From positions 1 through 14,398 of the forward strand of contig CAZJYI010000225.1 in the NCBI GenBank assembly GCA_964550025.1: a stretch of 14,398 bases of DNA, written 5' to 3'. The text below holds more notes on this DNA, generated by a model that searched no databases, had not been told where the DNA came from, and was given only the letters and a program-made list of their open reading frames with translations. The DNA itself is not shown here. The stretch is from CAZJYI01 sp964550025. Lineage in GTDB: Bacteria > Verrucomicrobiota > Kiritimatiellia > UBA8416 > CAYOBW01. Numbering within the stretch: the stretch's first letter is position 1.

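Overview
The window holds one gene-scale object: the 5' part of a giant open reading frame on the + strand. It starts at ATG 274 and stays open to the last base (14398). I translated this frame (codons beginning at 274, 277, 280 and so on) line by line. It gives 4,708 consecutive sense codons with no stop; the true C-terminus lies beyond the window. An in-frame TGA at 247-249 bounds the frame on the 5' side. No tRNA, rRNA, insertion sequence, CRISPR array or second convincing protein gene was seen. The long open frames on the - strand are by-products of the giant gene's codon use.

Organism: the DNA is GC-rich, with G/C-biased third positions. The protein is an exported, LamG/Fn3/PA14/DUF2341/Calx-beta modular giant with no recognisable enzyme domain. 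That combination is most familiar from the PVC bacteria (Kiritimatiellota, Lentisphaerota, Verrucomicrobiota, also Planctomycetota). This is an inference from architecture; nothing here fixes the lineage, and Omnitrophota-like giants are an alternative.

Layout: 1-273 is a leader with a perfect TATAAT, a 32-codon GTG open frame behind an AGGAGGG sequence, and a stem-loop. 274-447 encodes a Sec signal with an unusually long N-terminal extension, predicted to be cut at ARA|EW. The rest is a chain with a clear rule. Two related but distinguishable ~100-residue Fn3-like beta-sandwich repeats, A (ending near YYY-F-ATN--T--WA-PSA-F-TLG) and B (ending near YYYRCYATNA-G--WA), occur as A-B pairs. Between one B and the next A sits a different cargo module. 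In order: LamG-L1, A1-B1, LamG-L2, A2-B2, LamG-L3, A3-B3, PA14-like P1, A4-B4, P2, A5-B5, MAM-like jelly roll M1, A6-B6, LamG-L4, A7-B7, a Calx-beta domain split by inserted LamG-L5 and PA14-like P3, B8, intact Calx-beta, DUF2341+LamG-L6, A8-B9, PA14-like P4, A9-B10, and the start of another Calx-beta at the window edge.

Function: all recognised modules are non-catalytic ligand-binding or structural folds, and several carry acidic Ca2+-type loops. The likeliest reading is a secreted or cell-surface adhesin or glycan-binding scaffold, with A-B pairs as spacers presenting a mixed set of binding modules. The most unusual observation is the Calx-beta domain at 9319-10920, which appears to exist in three pieces with two other whole domains inserted between its strands.
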